NCBI RefSeq assembly: GCF_013393185.1
Contig: NZ_QJQX01000039.1
Coordinates: forward strand, 171,969 to 235,968
DNA from: Sphingobium lactosutens
GTDB taxonomy: Bacteria; Pseudomonadota; Alphaproteobacteria; Sphingomonadales; Sphingomonadaceae
Direction: 5' to 3'
Length of the DNA: 64,000 nt
In this document: in pieces, positions 53,974 to 62,963 of the stretch
Layout of the letters: each line of letters starts with the position of its first letter
Numbering within the stretch: position 1 is the stretch's first letter
Notes under the pieces: generated by a model
The model's database searches: none
What the model was told of the DNA's origin: nothing
Seen by the model: only the letters and a program-made list of their open reading frames with translations
Program-made: the position numbers and the translations under genes

Positions 53974-55761
53974 GTGTCTAAGGCGATCCCCGAAGCCCCA
54001 CTTCGAGAGAGCAGCTCCAATCCGAGCGTCGATGTGGTGAGGAATGCCTGGATTAACGCGTTTGGCGATCTTCACAGCGCCCTTGTTGGCTTGGAACCGA
54101 TGACACCGCCCGTGATCGACGTCATGCCGGTGGTATCAGCGATCAGCGACATTCTCGCGGGCCTTGCTGCGCAACCCGACACGCTTGTCCGGACGCAGAT
54201 GGAAATGGCAACAGACTGGCTGAAACTGTGGACAGCTGCCCTTCCCTTCAATCCCGAAGCCGAGTCTGTCATCGAGCCCAATCGGAACGATCGCCGCTTC
54301 AAAGACGATGAATGGTCAAGCAGTCCCTATTTCAACAGCGTGAAACAGGCGCACCTGATCGCATCGAAGCACTTGCGCTCGTTGGTGCGTTCCAGCGCAA
54401 TCCAGGATCCCTCGAAACGGGCCTACGCCAATGTCGTGATCGACCAGTTTCTCGATGCCGTCTCGCCGACGAACTTCCCGTTCAGCAATCCCGTTGTTGT
54501 CCGGCGCACCATAGAAACCGGTGGGGCGAATCTCGTTTCCGGTTTCGCCAACCTCCTGGCCGATGTGAGTGAAGGTAAAGGGCTGGTCAAGCGTCGTGCG
54601 CCTGACATTTTCAAGCCGGGCGTCAATATCGCAGTCACGCCGGGCGGTGTGATCTTTCAGAATGATCTGATGCAAGTCATACAATATAGCCCTGCCACGC
54701 CGGATGTGCGCAAACGGCCGTTGCTGTATGTGCCACCGTTGGTAAACAAGTTCTACATGATCGACCTTCAGCCCAAGAGCAGCCTGATCCGCTGGCTGGT
54801 CGAGCAGGGCGAGACGGTCTTTGCCATTTCCTGGGTCGATCCCGACGAAAGCCATCGCAACTGCGAAGTCGCGGATTACGTCAGCCGCGGTGTGATAGAG
54901 GCACTCGATATCGTTCGAGAGGCCACCGGCGAGACTGTCACCGACCTGTTCGGCTTCTGTATGGGCGGCACGCTGGCTGCGCTTGCCGAAGCAGTGCTGG
55001 TAGCTCGTGGAGAGGGTGATCGCATTGGATCGACCACGTTGATTGGTAGCCTCGTCGATTTCAGCGACATGAAGGAATGGACTGCCTTCGTGAACGAAAC
55101 ACAGGTTGATGCGCTGGACCAGCACGTTGATGAAAAGGGGTATATAGACAAGGTCGAACTGCAACAGCTATTCAGTGCCATGCGGGCAAACGATCTGATC
55201 TGGTCGCCCTTCATCAATCACTATCTGCTTGGCGTTGATGCTCCGCCGTCCGATCTACTCTACTGGTTCGAAGATGGCTCACACATTCCCCAAGCGTTCC
55301 TCCGGACGTACAATCGCACATTGCTCCTGCAAAATCACTTGCGCGAGCCTGGTGCGGTAAGTTTGCTCGGCGAATCTCTGGACTTGACCAAATCCGTGGC
55401 ACCCAAGTTGATCGTGGCGCTGAAGGACGATCATGTGTCAGCCTGGACGGCGGTTTATCAGGGCACACAGTATTTTGGCGGTTCCGTCGAATTCGTCCTT
55501 GGCGGGTCGGGACACAACGCCGGGGTGATCAACCCGCCAGCGGCCAACAAGCACGGCTATTGGACAAATCCGCAACTGGTCGAAACGGGAGAACAATGGT
55601 TAGCCGCCGCAACCAGGAACGAGGGAAGCTGGTGGCCCCACTGGGCAGCCTGGCTTCAGGCGCTCCCCGGCAACACGCTCGTTCCGGCGCGGCAAGTCGG
55701 AGATGGCGCGCTGCCGCAGATCGAGCCCGCGCCCGGGTCGTTCGTGACCGGACAATTGTAA
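53974..55761 (+). CDS. phaC: Class I poly(3-hydroxyalkanoate) synthase
   Basis: About 595 aa, the usual class I length. Start GTG 53974 follows GAGGAAAA; the frame opens further to 53815 but that part is not PhaC-like. Catalytic triad is visible: Cys in GFCMGGTLAALA (lipase-like box), Asp in KDDHVSAW and His in GSGHNAGVINPP. FNPEAESVIEPNRNDRRFKDDEW matches the conserved N-terminal region. It polymerises (R)-3-hydroxyacyl-CoA on granules. Embedding among beta-oxidation genes suggests carbon from this pathway is stored. No phaA, phaB or phasin is adjacent. Confidence 0.93.
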   Translation: MSKAIPEAPLRESSSNPSVDVVRNAWINAFGDLHSALVGLEPMTPPVIDVMPVVSAISDILAGLAAQPDTLVRTQMEMATDWLKLWTAALPFNPEAESVIEPNRNDRRFKDDEWSSSPYFNSVKQAHLIASKHLRSLVRSSAIQDPSKRAYANVVIDQFLDAVSPTNFPFSNPVVVRRTIETGGANLVSGFANLLADVSEGKGLVKRRAPDIFKPGVNIAVTPGGVIFQNDLMQVIQYSPATPDVRKRPLLYVPPLVNKFYMIDLQPKSSLIRWLVEQGETVFAISWVDPDESHRNCEVADYVSRGVIEALDIVREATGETVTDLFGFCMGGTLAALAEAVLVARGEGDRIGSTTLIGSLVDFSDMKEWTAFVNETQVDALDQHVDEKGYIDKVELQQLFSAMRANDLIWSPFINHYLLGVDAPPSDLLYWFEDGSHIPQAFLRTYNRTLLLQNHLREPGAVSLLGESLDLTKSVAPKLIVALKDDHVSAWTAVYQGTQYFGGSVEFVLGGSGHNAGVINPPAANKHGYWTNPQLVETGEQWLAAATRNEGSWWPHWAAWLQALPGNTLVPARQVGDGALPQIEPAPGSFVTGQL

Positions 55762-55767
55762 CGGCCA

Positions 55768-56856
55768 ATGACTTTGGCCGACATATCAGAGACGGGTATT
55801 GTTGAGATGAATGAAGTTGAGGTGGTGCAGGACGGCAGGGTCGGTCGTCTGCGATTGAACAGACCAAAGGCCATCAACGCACTCAATCTCGACATGGTCG
55901 ATCTCATGACGACGGCTTTGTTGGATTGGCGTGACGATCCCGGAATTGACCTGATCATGATTGATCATGCGGAAGGTCGAGGTTTCTGTGCTGGCGGCGA
56001 TGTCGTGGCCATCGCAAAGGACGTTCAAGGACATGGCGTCGCGGGAGACGCCTTCTTCTATCGCGAATATCAGATGAACCATCTGATGTACACGTTCAGC
56101 AAGCCAGGCATCGTGTTCATGGACGGTGTGACCATGGGCGGCGGCGTCGGCATCACTTGTCCGTCCAAATATCGCGTAGCGACCGAGAGGACGATCTTTG
56201 CGATGCCGGAAACGGGCATCGGTCTATTCCCGGACGTCGGCGGCGGCCGCTACCTCTCGCGCTTGCCCAATCGCCTGGCGCAGTTTCTGGGCCTGACGGG
56301 CGGCAAGCTGAACGGCGCGGATTGCTACAAGGTCAATCTCGCGACGCACTATGTCCCGTCAGAACGGCTCGAGCAGGTGAAGCGTGAACTGTGTGCCGAT
56401 CCGTCCCGGATAGAGGACATACTTCATGCCGCGTCAGTGCCTCCACCGACGGCGCCCATCATTGATCAGTTGCCTCAGATCAACGATCTGTTCGCCTCTG
56501 ACCGGCTGGAAGACATCCTGGCGGCACTGGAGGCGGACGATTCCGAGTGGGCAGCGAAGCAACTGGCGATCCTCCGCACCAAGTCGCCCTTGTCCTGCAA
56601 GGTCACATTGCGGTTGCTCCTCGTCAGCCCGCACATCAAGAATTTCGCGGACGAGATGAGGTTGGAATTCGGGCTGGTGCATCGCATGTTTCGCACCCAT
56701 GATTTCGCAGAAGGCGTTCGCGCCTTGTTGATCGATCGTGACAATGCCCCGCGATGGGAGCCGGCAACATCAGGCGAGGTCAGCGACAAGATGATCAATA
56801 GGATTTTCGAGCCGCTTAGAGGTGAGGCCGCATGGCGACCTCTTGAGCCGGAATGA
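55768..56856 (+). CDS. 3-hydroxyisobutyryl-CoA hydrolase-like crotonase
   Basis: A 362-aa crotonase with the extra C-terminal region (about 130 residues) typical of the ECH_2/HIBCH group. GRGFCAGGDVVAIAK, DGVTMGGGVGITC and PETGIGLFPDVGGGRYLSRLP are conserved. It may hydrolyse a 3-hydroxyacyl-CoA thioester or act as a hydratase. It begins 7 bp after phaC (ATG 55807 is an alternative) and overlaps the next gene by 4 bp. Confidence 0.9.
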   Translation: MTLADISETGIVEMNEVEVVQDGRVGRLRLNRPKAINALNLDMVDLMTTALLDWRDDPGIDLIMIDHAEGRGFCAGGDVVAIAKDVQGHGVAGDAFFYREYQMNHLMYTFSKPGIVFMDGVTMGGGVGITCPSKYRVATERTIFAMPETGIGLFPDVGGGRYLSRLPNRLAQFLGLTGGKLNGADCYKVNLATHYVPSERLEQVKRELCADPSRIEDILHAASVPPPTAPIIDQLPQINDLFASDRLEDILAALEADDSEWAAKQLAILRTKSPLSCKVTLRLLLVSPHIKNFADEMRLEFGLVHRMFRTHDFAEGVRALLIDRDNAPRWEPATSGEVSDKMINRIFEPLRGEAAWRPLEPE

Positions 56857-57641
56857 CATTCGCCATCCGCGATACCGGCGTGGCCTCAGGAGACATCGTT
56901 TTGGCGGAGGAGCCGATCGTCAAGCCGTCCTTTGGCCTGGCGTTGCTCGAGCCGGCGCGCGCGTTCGCGGAGTTTGGCGCACTGCTGATGAACGCGTCAA
57001 CGCTACTCAACGCGCCCAGAGGTGACGGCCATTCTGTCATCGTCCTTCCTGGCTTTGGCGCGAGCGATCTTTCGATGGCATATTTGCGCCACTTTATTAA
57101 CTTCCTTGGCTATCGCAGCGTCGCCTGGCATCTGGGCCGAAACATGGGCTATCAGTCACTGGGGCCTAACACAGAGGAGCTCCGCAAACGCTTCGAGGAT
57201 GTTGCCAGTAAGTCTGGCGGGCGCGTCAGTCTGGTGGGTTGGAGCCTGGGCGGTGTCATGGCCCGTCACATGGCTCGCGACTATCCGGAACTCGTTCGGC
57301 GCGTTGTGACGCTCGCGGCACCGTTTACCGGGGATCCCGCTGCGACTTCGATCCGGGCCTTCTACGAAATGCTCTCAGGCGAGGATTTCGAATCCCTGGA
57401 AACGCAAGCGCTATGGCAAGCCAACCGGGCCGCGCCGAGCGTACCGACTACATCGATTTACACCAGATCTGATGGGATTACAGCATGGCGAAACTGCCTC
57501 GAAACGGAAAGCGATCTCACAGAAAATGCCGAAGTGATCGGCAGCCATTTGGGACTTCCCTACAATATCATGGCCTATCGCATTGTCGCTGAACGACTAG
57601 CTTTGCCCGATTGCAATCCAGATGTGAGGATAGCGGAATGA
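56853..57641 (+). CDS. Alpha/beta hydrolase
   Basis: A 262-aa alpha/beta hydrolase. VIVLPGFGASDLSM supplies the oxyanion strand, GWSLGGVMARHMA the nucleophile Ser elbow (about residue 131); the charge-relay Asp is probably in YTRSDGITAW and the His in GSHLGLPY. No signal peptide is visible, so it acts in the cytosol, perhaps on an ester or thioester intermediate. ATGA overlaps on both sides couple it to the crotonase and to the HSL-type esterase. Confidence 0.85.
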   Translation: MTFAIRDTGVASGDIVLAEEPIVKPSFGLALLEPARAFAEFGALLMNASTLLNAPRGDGHSVIVLPGFGASDLSMAYLRHFINFLGYRSVAWHLGRNMGYQSLGPNTEELRKRFEDVASKSGGRVSLVGWSLGGVMARHMARDYPELVRRVVTLAAPFTGDPAATSIRAFYEMLSGEDFESLETQALWQANRAAPSVPTTSIYTRSDGITAWRNCLETESDLTENAEVIGSHLGLPYNIMAYRIVAERLALPDCNPDVRIAE

Positions 57642-58615
57642 TCGAACCGCCCCGGCCAACCATCTCGGCGGAACCTCTGCTGCCGGGGTTCCAGCAACTG
57701 GTTGATGCCATTGCGGACGCGGAAGCAAAGGGGGCGCCCGCCTGGTCGGCGTTAAGCCCGCAGGAGGTGCGCACAGCTGCTGAGAGGTTACGCAAGCCTG
57801 CCTCGATACCGCAGGATATCGTGCGCCGCGATCTGACACTGGACGGTCCCGATTCCGCGCTCCATGCGCGGCTCTACATTCCAGATGGTGCGCAGAAGAT
57901 CGGTCCAGGTCTCGTCTATTTTCACGGCGGGGGTTTCACTATTGGCAGCGTTGAGGGCCACGATGCGCTTGTTGCCAACCTGGCGGCGGCATCCGGTGTA
58001 AAGATTCTGTCGGTTGACTATCGGCTCGCGCCGGAACATCCGTTTCCTGCCGCTCATGACGATGCTGTTGCGAGCGTCAAATGGGCCTTCACCAATGCCA
58101 ATGTCATCGGCTTTGACGCTGAGCGTATCGGCGTCGGAGGCGATTCGGCTGGGGCAAACCTCGCAGCTTCCGCCTGTCTTGATCTGCGTTCGACCTCGGA
58201 TGTCGCAATCAAGTTTCAGCTGCTCTTCTATCCCAACACCACGATCAAAGACATTCCTGGCACAAGACAGATTTATGCCCATGGCCATTATCTGACTCTT
58301 GAGACTGCCCATTATCTGTTCGGACATTATGTATCGCCGGAGCAATCGATAAGTCCGAGGATAGATTTGCTGGGTCGGGACGATCTATCTGGCTTACCGC
58401 CCACCCTCTTGACGGTAGGACATTGTGATATCCTGTACGACGAATGCGTCCTTTTCGCATACCAGCTCCAACAAGCGGGCGTTCCTATCGAATTCATCAC
58501 CTATCCCGGTTATCTGCACAGCTTCTATGGTTTCTCCGAGTTGGTACCGGACGTGATGGACGCCTTTCAGACAGCGGGAGCAGCGCTGGCGTTGGGGCTA
58601 AACGGCAGCGCATGA
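57638..58615 (+). CDS. Hormone-sensitive-lipase-family esterase
   Basis: A 325-aa cytosolic esterase. YFHGGGFTIGS (oxyanion hole), GGDSAGANLAA (nucleophile Ser), GHCDILYDE (Asp) and YLHSFYGF (His) form the HSL signature. Start 57638 overlaps the previous stop (ATGA); an earlier frame start has no support. Two coupled hydrolases in one operon suggest an ester or lactone substrate, or removal of acyl groups from intermediates. Confidence 0.92.
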   Translation: MIEPPRPTISAEPLLPGFQQLVDAIADAEAKGAPAWSALSPQEVRTAAERLRKPASIPQDIVRRDLTLDGPDSALHARLYIPDGAQKIGPGLVYFHGGGFTIGSVEGHDALVANLAAASGVKILSVDYRLAPEHPFPAAHDDAVASVKWAFTNANVIGFDAERIGVGGDSAGANLAASACLDLRSTSDVAIKFQLLFYPNTTIKDIPGTRQIYAHGHYLTLETAHYLFGHYVSPEQSISPRIDLLGRDDLSGLPPTLLTVGHCDILYDECVLFAYQLQQAGVPIEFITYPGYLHSFYGFSELVPDVMDAFQTAGAALALGLNGSA

Positions 58616-58649
58616 TGCCGAGTGGACGCTCAGCAGAAAGGAGACGAGT

Positions 58650-59486
58650 GTGAAGACTTGGCTGATTACGGGATGCTCATCGGGCTTGGGTAAGCAGCTA
58701 GCCGAGGCAGTCGCCGCTCGGGGCGATCAGGTTGTCGCTACAGGGCGGTCCACTGCTGCCTTGCGGCCCCTGCGCGATCGCTATCCGAAAACGGTGAGAA
58801 GCCTGACGCTCGATGTCACCCAGCACGGCGCGGCCGCCGAGGCTGTCGCGCTGGCCGAACGCGACTTTGGGGGGCTTGATGTCCTCGTCAACAATGCCGG
58901 ACACGGCTTCTTCGGCGCGGTCGAGGAGGCCGAGCCCAGCGAGTATCGGCCGATCTTCGAGACCAATGTTTTCGGTCTGATCGAGACGACGCGCAAGGCC
59001 CTGCCCGCCTTGCGCAGGCGCAAGGGATCATGCGTCGTCAATATCTCATCTGGCGCTGGAATCGCCGGGTCGGCAGGCTTTGGCCTCTACAACGCAACCA
59101 AGTTTGCGGTGGAGGGGCTATCGGAGGCGCTCGCCGCAGAGCTTCAACCGCTGGGCATGAAGGTGATCATCGTCGAGCCCGGCCCGTTCCGAACCGAGTT
59201 TCTCGGTCGCTCGCTCAAAAGTGCGGCCCACGAGATTGATGCCTATCGCGACATCCTCGGCAGGTTGCGCCGCTATCGCGAGACCAACAATGGGCAGCAA
59301 CCGGGCGATCCCGCCAAGGCGGTCGCCGTGCTCCTGCTGGCGGTGGATGCGGAACAACCACCGCTGCATTTGCCACTTGGGCCCGTCGCCTTCAGTATTG
59401 CCGAGCGTAAGATGCGTGCGTTCCACGCCGACATGGAGACCTGGCGGGAGATCGCCATCGCCACCGACTTTGAGACCAGGGATTGA
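58650..59486 (+). CDS. SDR family oxidoreductase
   Basis: A 278-aa SDR: TGCSSGLGKQLAEA, NNAGHGFFGAVEE, NISSGAGIAG and catalytic YNATK. The C-terminus (EQPPLHLPLGPVAFSIAERKM) resembles the SDR at 30208 (DQPPLRIFLGAVPLQLA), indicating the same subgroup. Start is GTG 58650 with AAAGGAG upstream. It could oxidise an alcohol or reduce a ketone in the same pathway; not further resolved. Confidence 0.9.
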   Translation: MKTWLITGCSSGLGKQLAEAVAARGDQVVATGRSTAALRPLRDRYPKTVRSLTLDVTQHGAAAEAVALAERDFGGLDVLVNNAGHGFFGAVEEAEPSEYRPIFETNVFGLIETTRKALPALRRRKGSCVVNISSGAGIAGSAGFGLYNATKFAVEGLSEALAAELQPLGMKVIIVEPGPFRTEFLGRSLKSAAHEIDAYRDILGRLRRYRETNNGQQPGDPAKAVAVLLLAVDAEQPPLHLPLGPVAFSIAERKMRAFHADMETWREIAIATDFETRD

Positions 59487-59618
59487 ACGTCGCGCGGCGC
59501 GATTGGAGGTCACGCCGGCGATGGTCGGCAGCGCGGCGCAGTCCGCAGCGTCCTGACGACGTCCCGAAGCTGAAGATCAACGGCGGGCTCTCCCGTCTGA
59601 CACATGAGGAACCAGTAC

Positions 59619-61055
59619 ATGATCAATCCCGTCGAGAGCTTTATCGATGGCCGGATGGTCGCGCCGACGACCGGGACCTATACCGACAAGCTCGACCCCC
59701 GAAACGGCGAGAAGATGGGCCGGGTGGCGAATAGCGGTGCGCAGGATCTCGATCGTGCCGTCGCCGCCGCGGTCAAAGCCTTTGACGCCTGGCGCGACAT
59801 GCGCCCCTCCGAGCGCGGTCGCATCCTGATCGAGATGGGCCGTATGATCCGCAACGGCATCGAGACGTTCGGCGCGCTGGAGGGCCAGGAGACGGGCAAG
59901 CCCAAGAACCAGATCCCCGTCGTGCTCAACATGACCGCGCAGTTCTTCGAGTTCTACGGCGGCATCACGAACGTTGGCGACGGCGAGATCATCGACCAGG
60001 GGCCTGACTATCACGTCTATACCCGCCGCGATCCATTCGGCGTCGTCGGTGTTATCTTGCCGTGGAACGCCCCGCTCCATCAGGCCGCCCGCGCCATCGC
60101 GCCTGCGCTCGCCGCCGGCAACGCCGTGGTCGCCAAGCCCTCGGAGCATAGCTCGGCCTCGTTGGTGGCATTCGCCAAAGCTGCCGTCGAACAGTGCGGG
60201 CTGCCCGTGGGGGTGCTCAACATCATCGTCGGCAAGGGATCGGATATCGGCCCGGCCATGGCCAATAATCCCGATGTCCGGAAGATATCGTTCACCGGAG
60301 GCGTGCGGGCAGGCCGCGAACTCGGCCATATCGCGGCTGAGCGCATTCTGCCGCTGACACTCGAGCTGGGCGGCAAGTCCGCCAACATCGTGTTCGACGA
60401 TGCCGATCTCGACAAGGCGGCGAAGGGCTCGGTCACAGCGTTCACCTTGAACAGCGGTCAATGGTGCGCGGCCGGCTCGCGGCTGCTCGTCCAGCGCAAC
60501 ATCCATGACCAGTTTGTGGAGAAACTGGTCGCGGCAGTTGAACAGCTGACCATCGGCACCGCACCCGATGCCTCGCTCGGTCCCATCACCACACGCGCGC
60601 AATTCGAGAAGATTCAGTCCTATTTCGAGGTCGCCCGCAGCGAAGGGCTGACGCCTGCGATCGGGGGCAAGGTTGCGACCGGCCCTGGACTGGATGGCGG
60701 ATGGTTCATCGAGCCGACCGTGTACACCGGCGTCACCAACGACATGGCGATGGCGCGCGAGGAAATCTTCGGTCCGGTGCTGGTCGTCATCCCCTTCGAA
60801 GATGAGGCGGACGCGATCCGTATCGCCAACGATTCCGAATATGGCCTCGCTGCCGGCGTCTGGAGCCGGGACATCGGCCGCGTCCACCGCGTTGCCGGAC
60901 GTCTGGAAGCAGGGCGCATCGTGGTCAACGAATATAGCGGCGGCCCTGTCCAGGCACCGTGCGGCGGTTTCAAGCAGAGCGGCTACGGCCGCGAGCAGGG
61001 GATCGAGGGCCTGCACCATTACACCCAGTCGAAATCCGTCATCATCCGGCTCTGA
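59619..61055 (+). CDS. NAD(P)-dependent aldehyde dehydrogenase
   Basis: About 478 aa. LPWNAPLHQAARAIAPALAAGNAVVAKPSE, general-base Glu in LELGGKSANIVFDDADL and nucleophile Cys in NSGQWCAAGSRLLV are all in place, as is EEIFGPVLVVIPF. Start 59619 is chosen over 59604 because GAGGA then sits 8 nt upstream. It oxidises an aldehyde to the free acid. The adjacent Zn-alcohol dehydrogenase (52 bp downstream) would supply that aldehyde. Confidence 0.93.
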   Translation: MINPVESFIDGRMVAPTTGTYTDKLDPRNGEKMGRVANSGAQDLDRAVAAAVKAFDAWRDMRPSERGRILIEMGRMIRNGIETFGALEGQETGKPKNQIPVVLNMTAQFFEFYGGITNVGDGEIIDQGPDYHVYTRRDPFGVVGVILPWNAPLHQAARAIAPALAAGNAVVAKPSEHSSASLVAFAKAAVEQCGLPVGVLNIIVGKGSDIGPAMANNPDVRKISFTGGVRAGRELGHIAAERILPLTLELGGKSANIVFDDADLDKAAKGSVTAFTLNSGQWCAAGSRLLVQRNIHDQFVEKLVAAVEQLTIGTAPDASLGPITTRAQFEKIQSYFEVARSEGLTPAIGGKVATGPGLDGGWFIEPTVYTGVTNDMAMAREEIFGPVLVVIPFEDEADAIRIANDSEYGLAAGVWSRDIGRVHRVAGRLEAGRIVVNEYSGGPVQAPCGGFKQSGYGREQGIEGLHHYTQSKSVIIRL

Positions 61056-61107
61056 GCGCGCAGCCGGCGGATCATTCAAAAACGCAAAGCCCAGGAGAGA
61101 TAAGAGA

Positions 61108-62202
61108 ATGGTACAGATAAGAGCCGCCGTCGCGGTGGAAAAAGGCGCGCCGCTCGTCTTTCGCGAGTTCGAGATCGCCGAGCCGGAAGGCAATGAAATT
61201 CTGGTCAAGACAATCGCGAGCGGTGTCTGCCACACCGACCTTCTGCTCCGCGACGAGATGTTCGGCCCGGCGCTCCCGGCCGTTCCCGGGCATGAGGGAG
61301 CCGGCATAGTCATCGCCATCGGCCCGACTGTCCAGCACATCAAGGTCGGTGACCATGTCCTCAGCACCCAGGGCTTTTGCGGAGGCTGTAACTCCTGCCG
61401 CGGCGCGCATCCGATGAACTGCGAGCACTATGTGCAGTATAACATCACGGGCAAGCGCCCGAACGGGAAGGCCTCGTTCGTTGGCTCCGAGGTGAGCGCG
61501 AACTATGTCGGCCAATCCTCGTTCGCCACGCATATGCTCGTGACCGAGAACAATGCGGTCAAGCTCCCGAACGATCTCGACCTCGTCCTGGCGGCGCCGC
61601 TGGGCTGCGGCCTGGTGACGGGCTCGAGCACGGTCTTCAATGTGCTGAAGCCGCGCCCGGGTTCCTCGATCATCGTGTTCGGGGCCGGCGCCGTTGGCCT
61701 GGCGGCGGTCATGGCAGCCAAGGCGGCCGGGTGTGCCGGGATCGTCATCGTCGACCTACACAAGCCCCGCCTCGAGATCGCGAAGGAAGTGGGCGCGACC
61801 CACGCGTTCGTGGCGAACGAGGTGGACATTATCAAAAAGTGCCGCGAGCTGTTCGCTGGCGGCACAGACTTCGGTGTCGACGCGGTTGGCCTGCCCACGA
61901 CCGCGAAGTCGATGCTCGAGTGCCTGCGCCCAGGCGGACATGCGGTACTGGTGGGTGCCAACGGCTTTGGGAACACGACTGACCTCGAACTCGGGACCCT
62001 CATCTTCAATCGTACGATCCAGGGCGCGATCCTCGGCGATCAGGTGCCGCAGATCACGATCCCCGAGTTGGTCGAGCTCTCCCGCCAGGGTCGCTTCCCC
62101 TATGAGAAACTGATCAGGACATACGCGTTTGACGACATCAACCAGGCAATCGAGGACAGTGAAACTGGCAAGGTCATCAAGCCGGTGATCACCTTCAACT
62201 AG
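61108..62202 (+). CDS. Zinc-dependent alcohol dehydrogenase (aryl-alcohol type)
   Basis: A 364-aa medium-chain dehydrogenase. Catalytic zinc ligands lie in SGVCHTDLLLRDE and PGHEGAGIV; the structural zinc lobe keeps four Cys (CGGCNSCRGAHPMNC). The Rossmann motif is FGAGAVGLAAVMAAKAAG. The pattern matches aryl- and benzyl-alcohol dehydrogenases. Start 61108 has AGGAGAG upstream; a much longer frame opening at 60673 is an artefact overlapping the ALDH gene. It is the last intact gene of the island. Confidence 0.93.
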   Translation: MVQIRAAVAVEKGAPLVFREFEIAEPEGNEILVKTIASGVCHTDLLLRDEMFGPALPAVPGHEGAGIVIAIGPTVQHIKVGDHVLSTQGFCGGCNSCRGAHPMNCEHYVQYNITGKRPNGKASFVGSEVSANYVGQSSFATHMLVTENNAVKLPNDLDLVLAAPLGCGLVTGSSTVFNVLKPRPGSSIIVFGAGAVGLAAVMAAKAAGCAGIVIVDLHKPRLEIAKEVGATHAFVANEVDIIKKCRELFAGGTDFGVDAVGLPTTAKSMLECLRPGGHAVLVGANGFGNTTDLELGTLIFNRTIQGAILGDQVPQITIPELVELSRQGRFPYEKLIRTYAFDDINQAIEDSETGKVIKPVITFN

Positions 62203-62208
62203 GAACGG

Positions 62209-62436
62209 TCAGGCCGGCTGAGGGTGAAATAACACCCCAAAGACCGGCGCCTTGGCCCAAAGATATTCGCCGGTGAGGAGGATAGGTGCCCATCCGAAGG
62301 GAGACATGGGCGAGCAGGTGATCGGGCGTATCGAGCCCTTCACGGCGCCGAGCCTCGACGGCATAGCCAGGATGCAGGGTGTTCCAGTAGATGATGATGG
62401 TGCTGAGCGGATTGACGCCTGCGACATCCCGTTGCC
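62209..62436 (-). pseudogene. Tn3-family transposase C-terminal remnant
   Basis: Minus-strand translation gives VNPLSTIIIYWNTLHPGYAV and GLDTPDHLLAHVS in one frame and then PFGWAPILLTGEYLWAK in the next, matching the TnpA ending ([28 protein letters not shown]). One frameshift near 62310 and absence of the other 900 residues mark it as dead. It lies 7 bp after the alcohol dehydrogenase gene and suggests that a Tn3-type transposon once bounded the island. Confidence 0.8.
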
Positions 62437-62585
62437 ATCTATATCATCAACTGTCGAGTCATTGAGAGAAATGAACATCCTTGTGTACATCAGTACAAAG
62501 AATCTGTTGACGTCGAAATCAAAAATAAGTCCGCGCTTGACGCATCACTGCCCATATGACCGACGACTACAATTTCATCATTGTT

Positions 62586-62936
62586 CTATTTCTTGGTCAT
62601 GGTTGACGATTCGCAGACGATCTTGCCATCTCTGATGACATAAGTTTCTGTTCCACGGATTTCGTTGTTCTCAAAAAGAACATAAGCATACTCCCCAGTT
62701 GCATCTTTACGAATCGGATTTACGGGCCGTTCGCCAAGCGAAGGGCTGCTGGTAAACAGATCCTCGAGGAATCGGCGAATCTCGCTGTGTCCAACGAGAG
62801 GCTTGTCAGCTATGGTTGTGAAGAGGACCGCACTTTCATAGTAGTCGGAGAGTATGGCATCCACATCTTTCGTACCAAATGCAACTGCATGTCTTTCTAT
62901 TACAGCCATTGCGCCCGTGGATAATTCTTTCATCAT
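62586..62936 (-). CDS. NTF2-like (SnoaL-type) protein
   Basis: A 116-aa protein of the nuclear transport factor 2 fold: helical N-terminus (AVIERHAVAFGTKDVDAILSDYYESAVL), then the curved sheet (LVGHSEIRRFLEDLF; ETYVIRDGKIVCESS). Members are small isomerases, dehydratases or ligand-binding proteins. Base composition is lower in GC than its neighbours, hinting at separate acquisition. It is isolated between a Tn3 remnant and an IS630 element. No function can be assigned. Confidence 0.8.
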   Translation of the reverse strand: MMKELSTGAMAVIERHAVAFGTKDVDAILSDYYESAVLFTTIADKPLVGHSEIRRFLEDLFTSSPSLGERPVNPIRKDATGEYAYVLFENNEIRGTETYVIRDGKIVCESSTMTKK

Positions 62937-62963
62937 GCTATCCTTTGCTAGAGCATCGAGCCT

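Noticed and set aside
60673..61107. Extension of the alcohol dehydrogenase frame into the ALDH gene
   Set aside because: Junk-like composition over a confirmed gene; 61108 has a ribosome site and the family N-terminus.
59577..61367. 596-codon minus-strand frame opposite the aldehyde dehydrogenase gene
   Set aside because: Antisense shadow of a well-supported gene with intact catalytic motifs.
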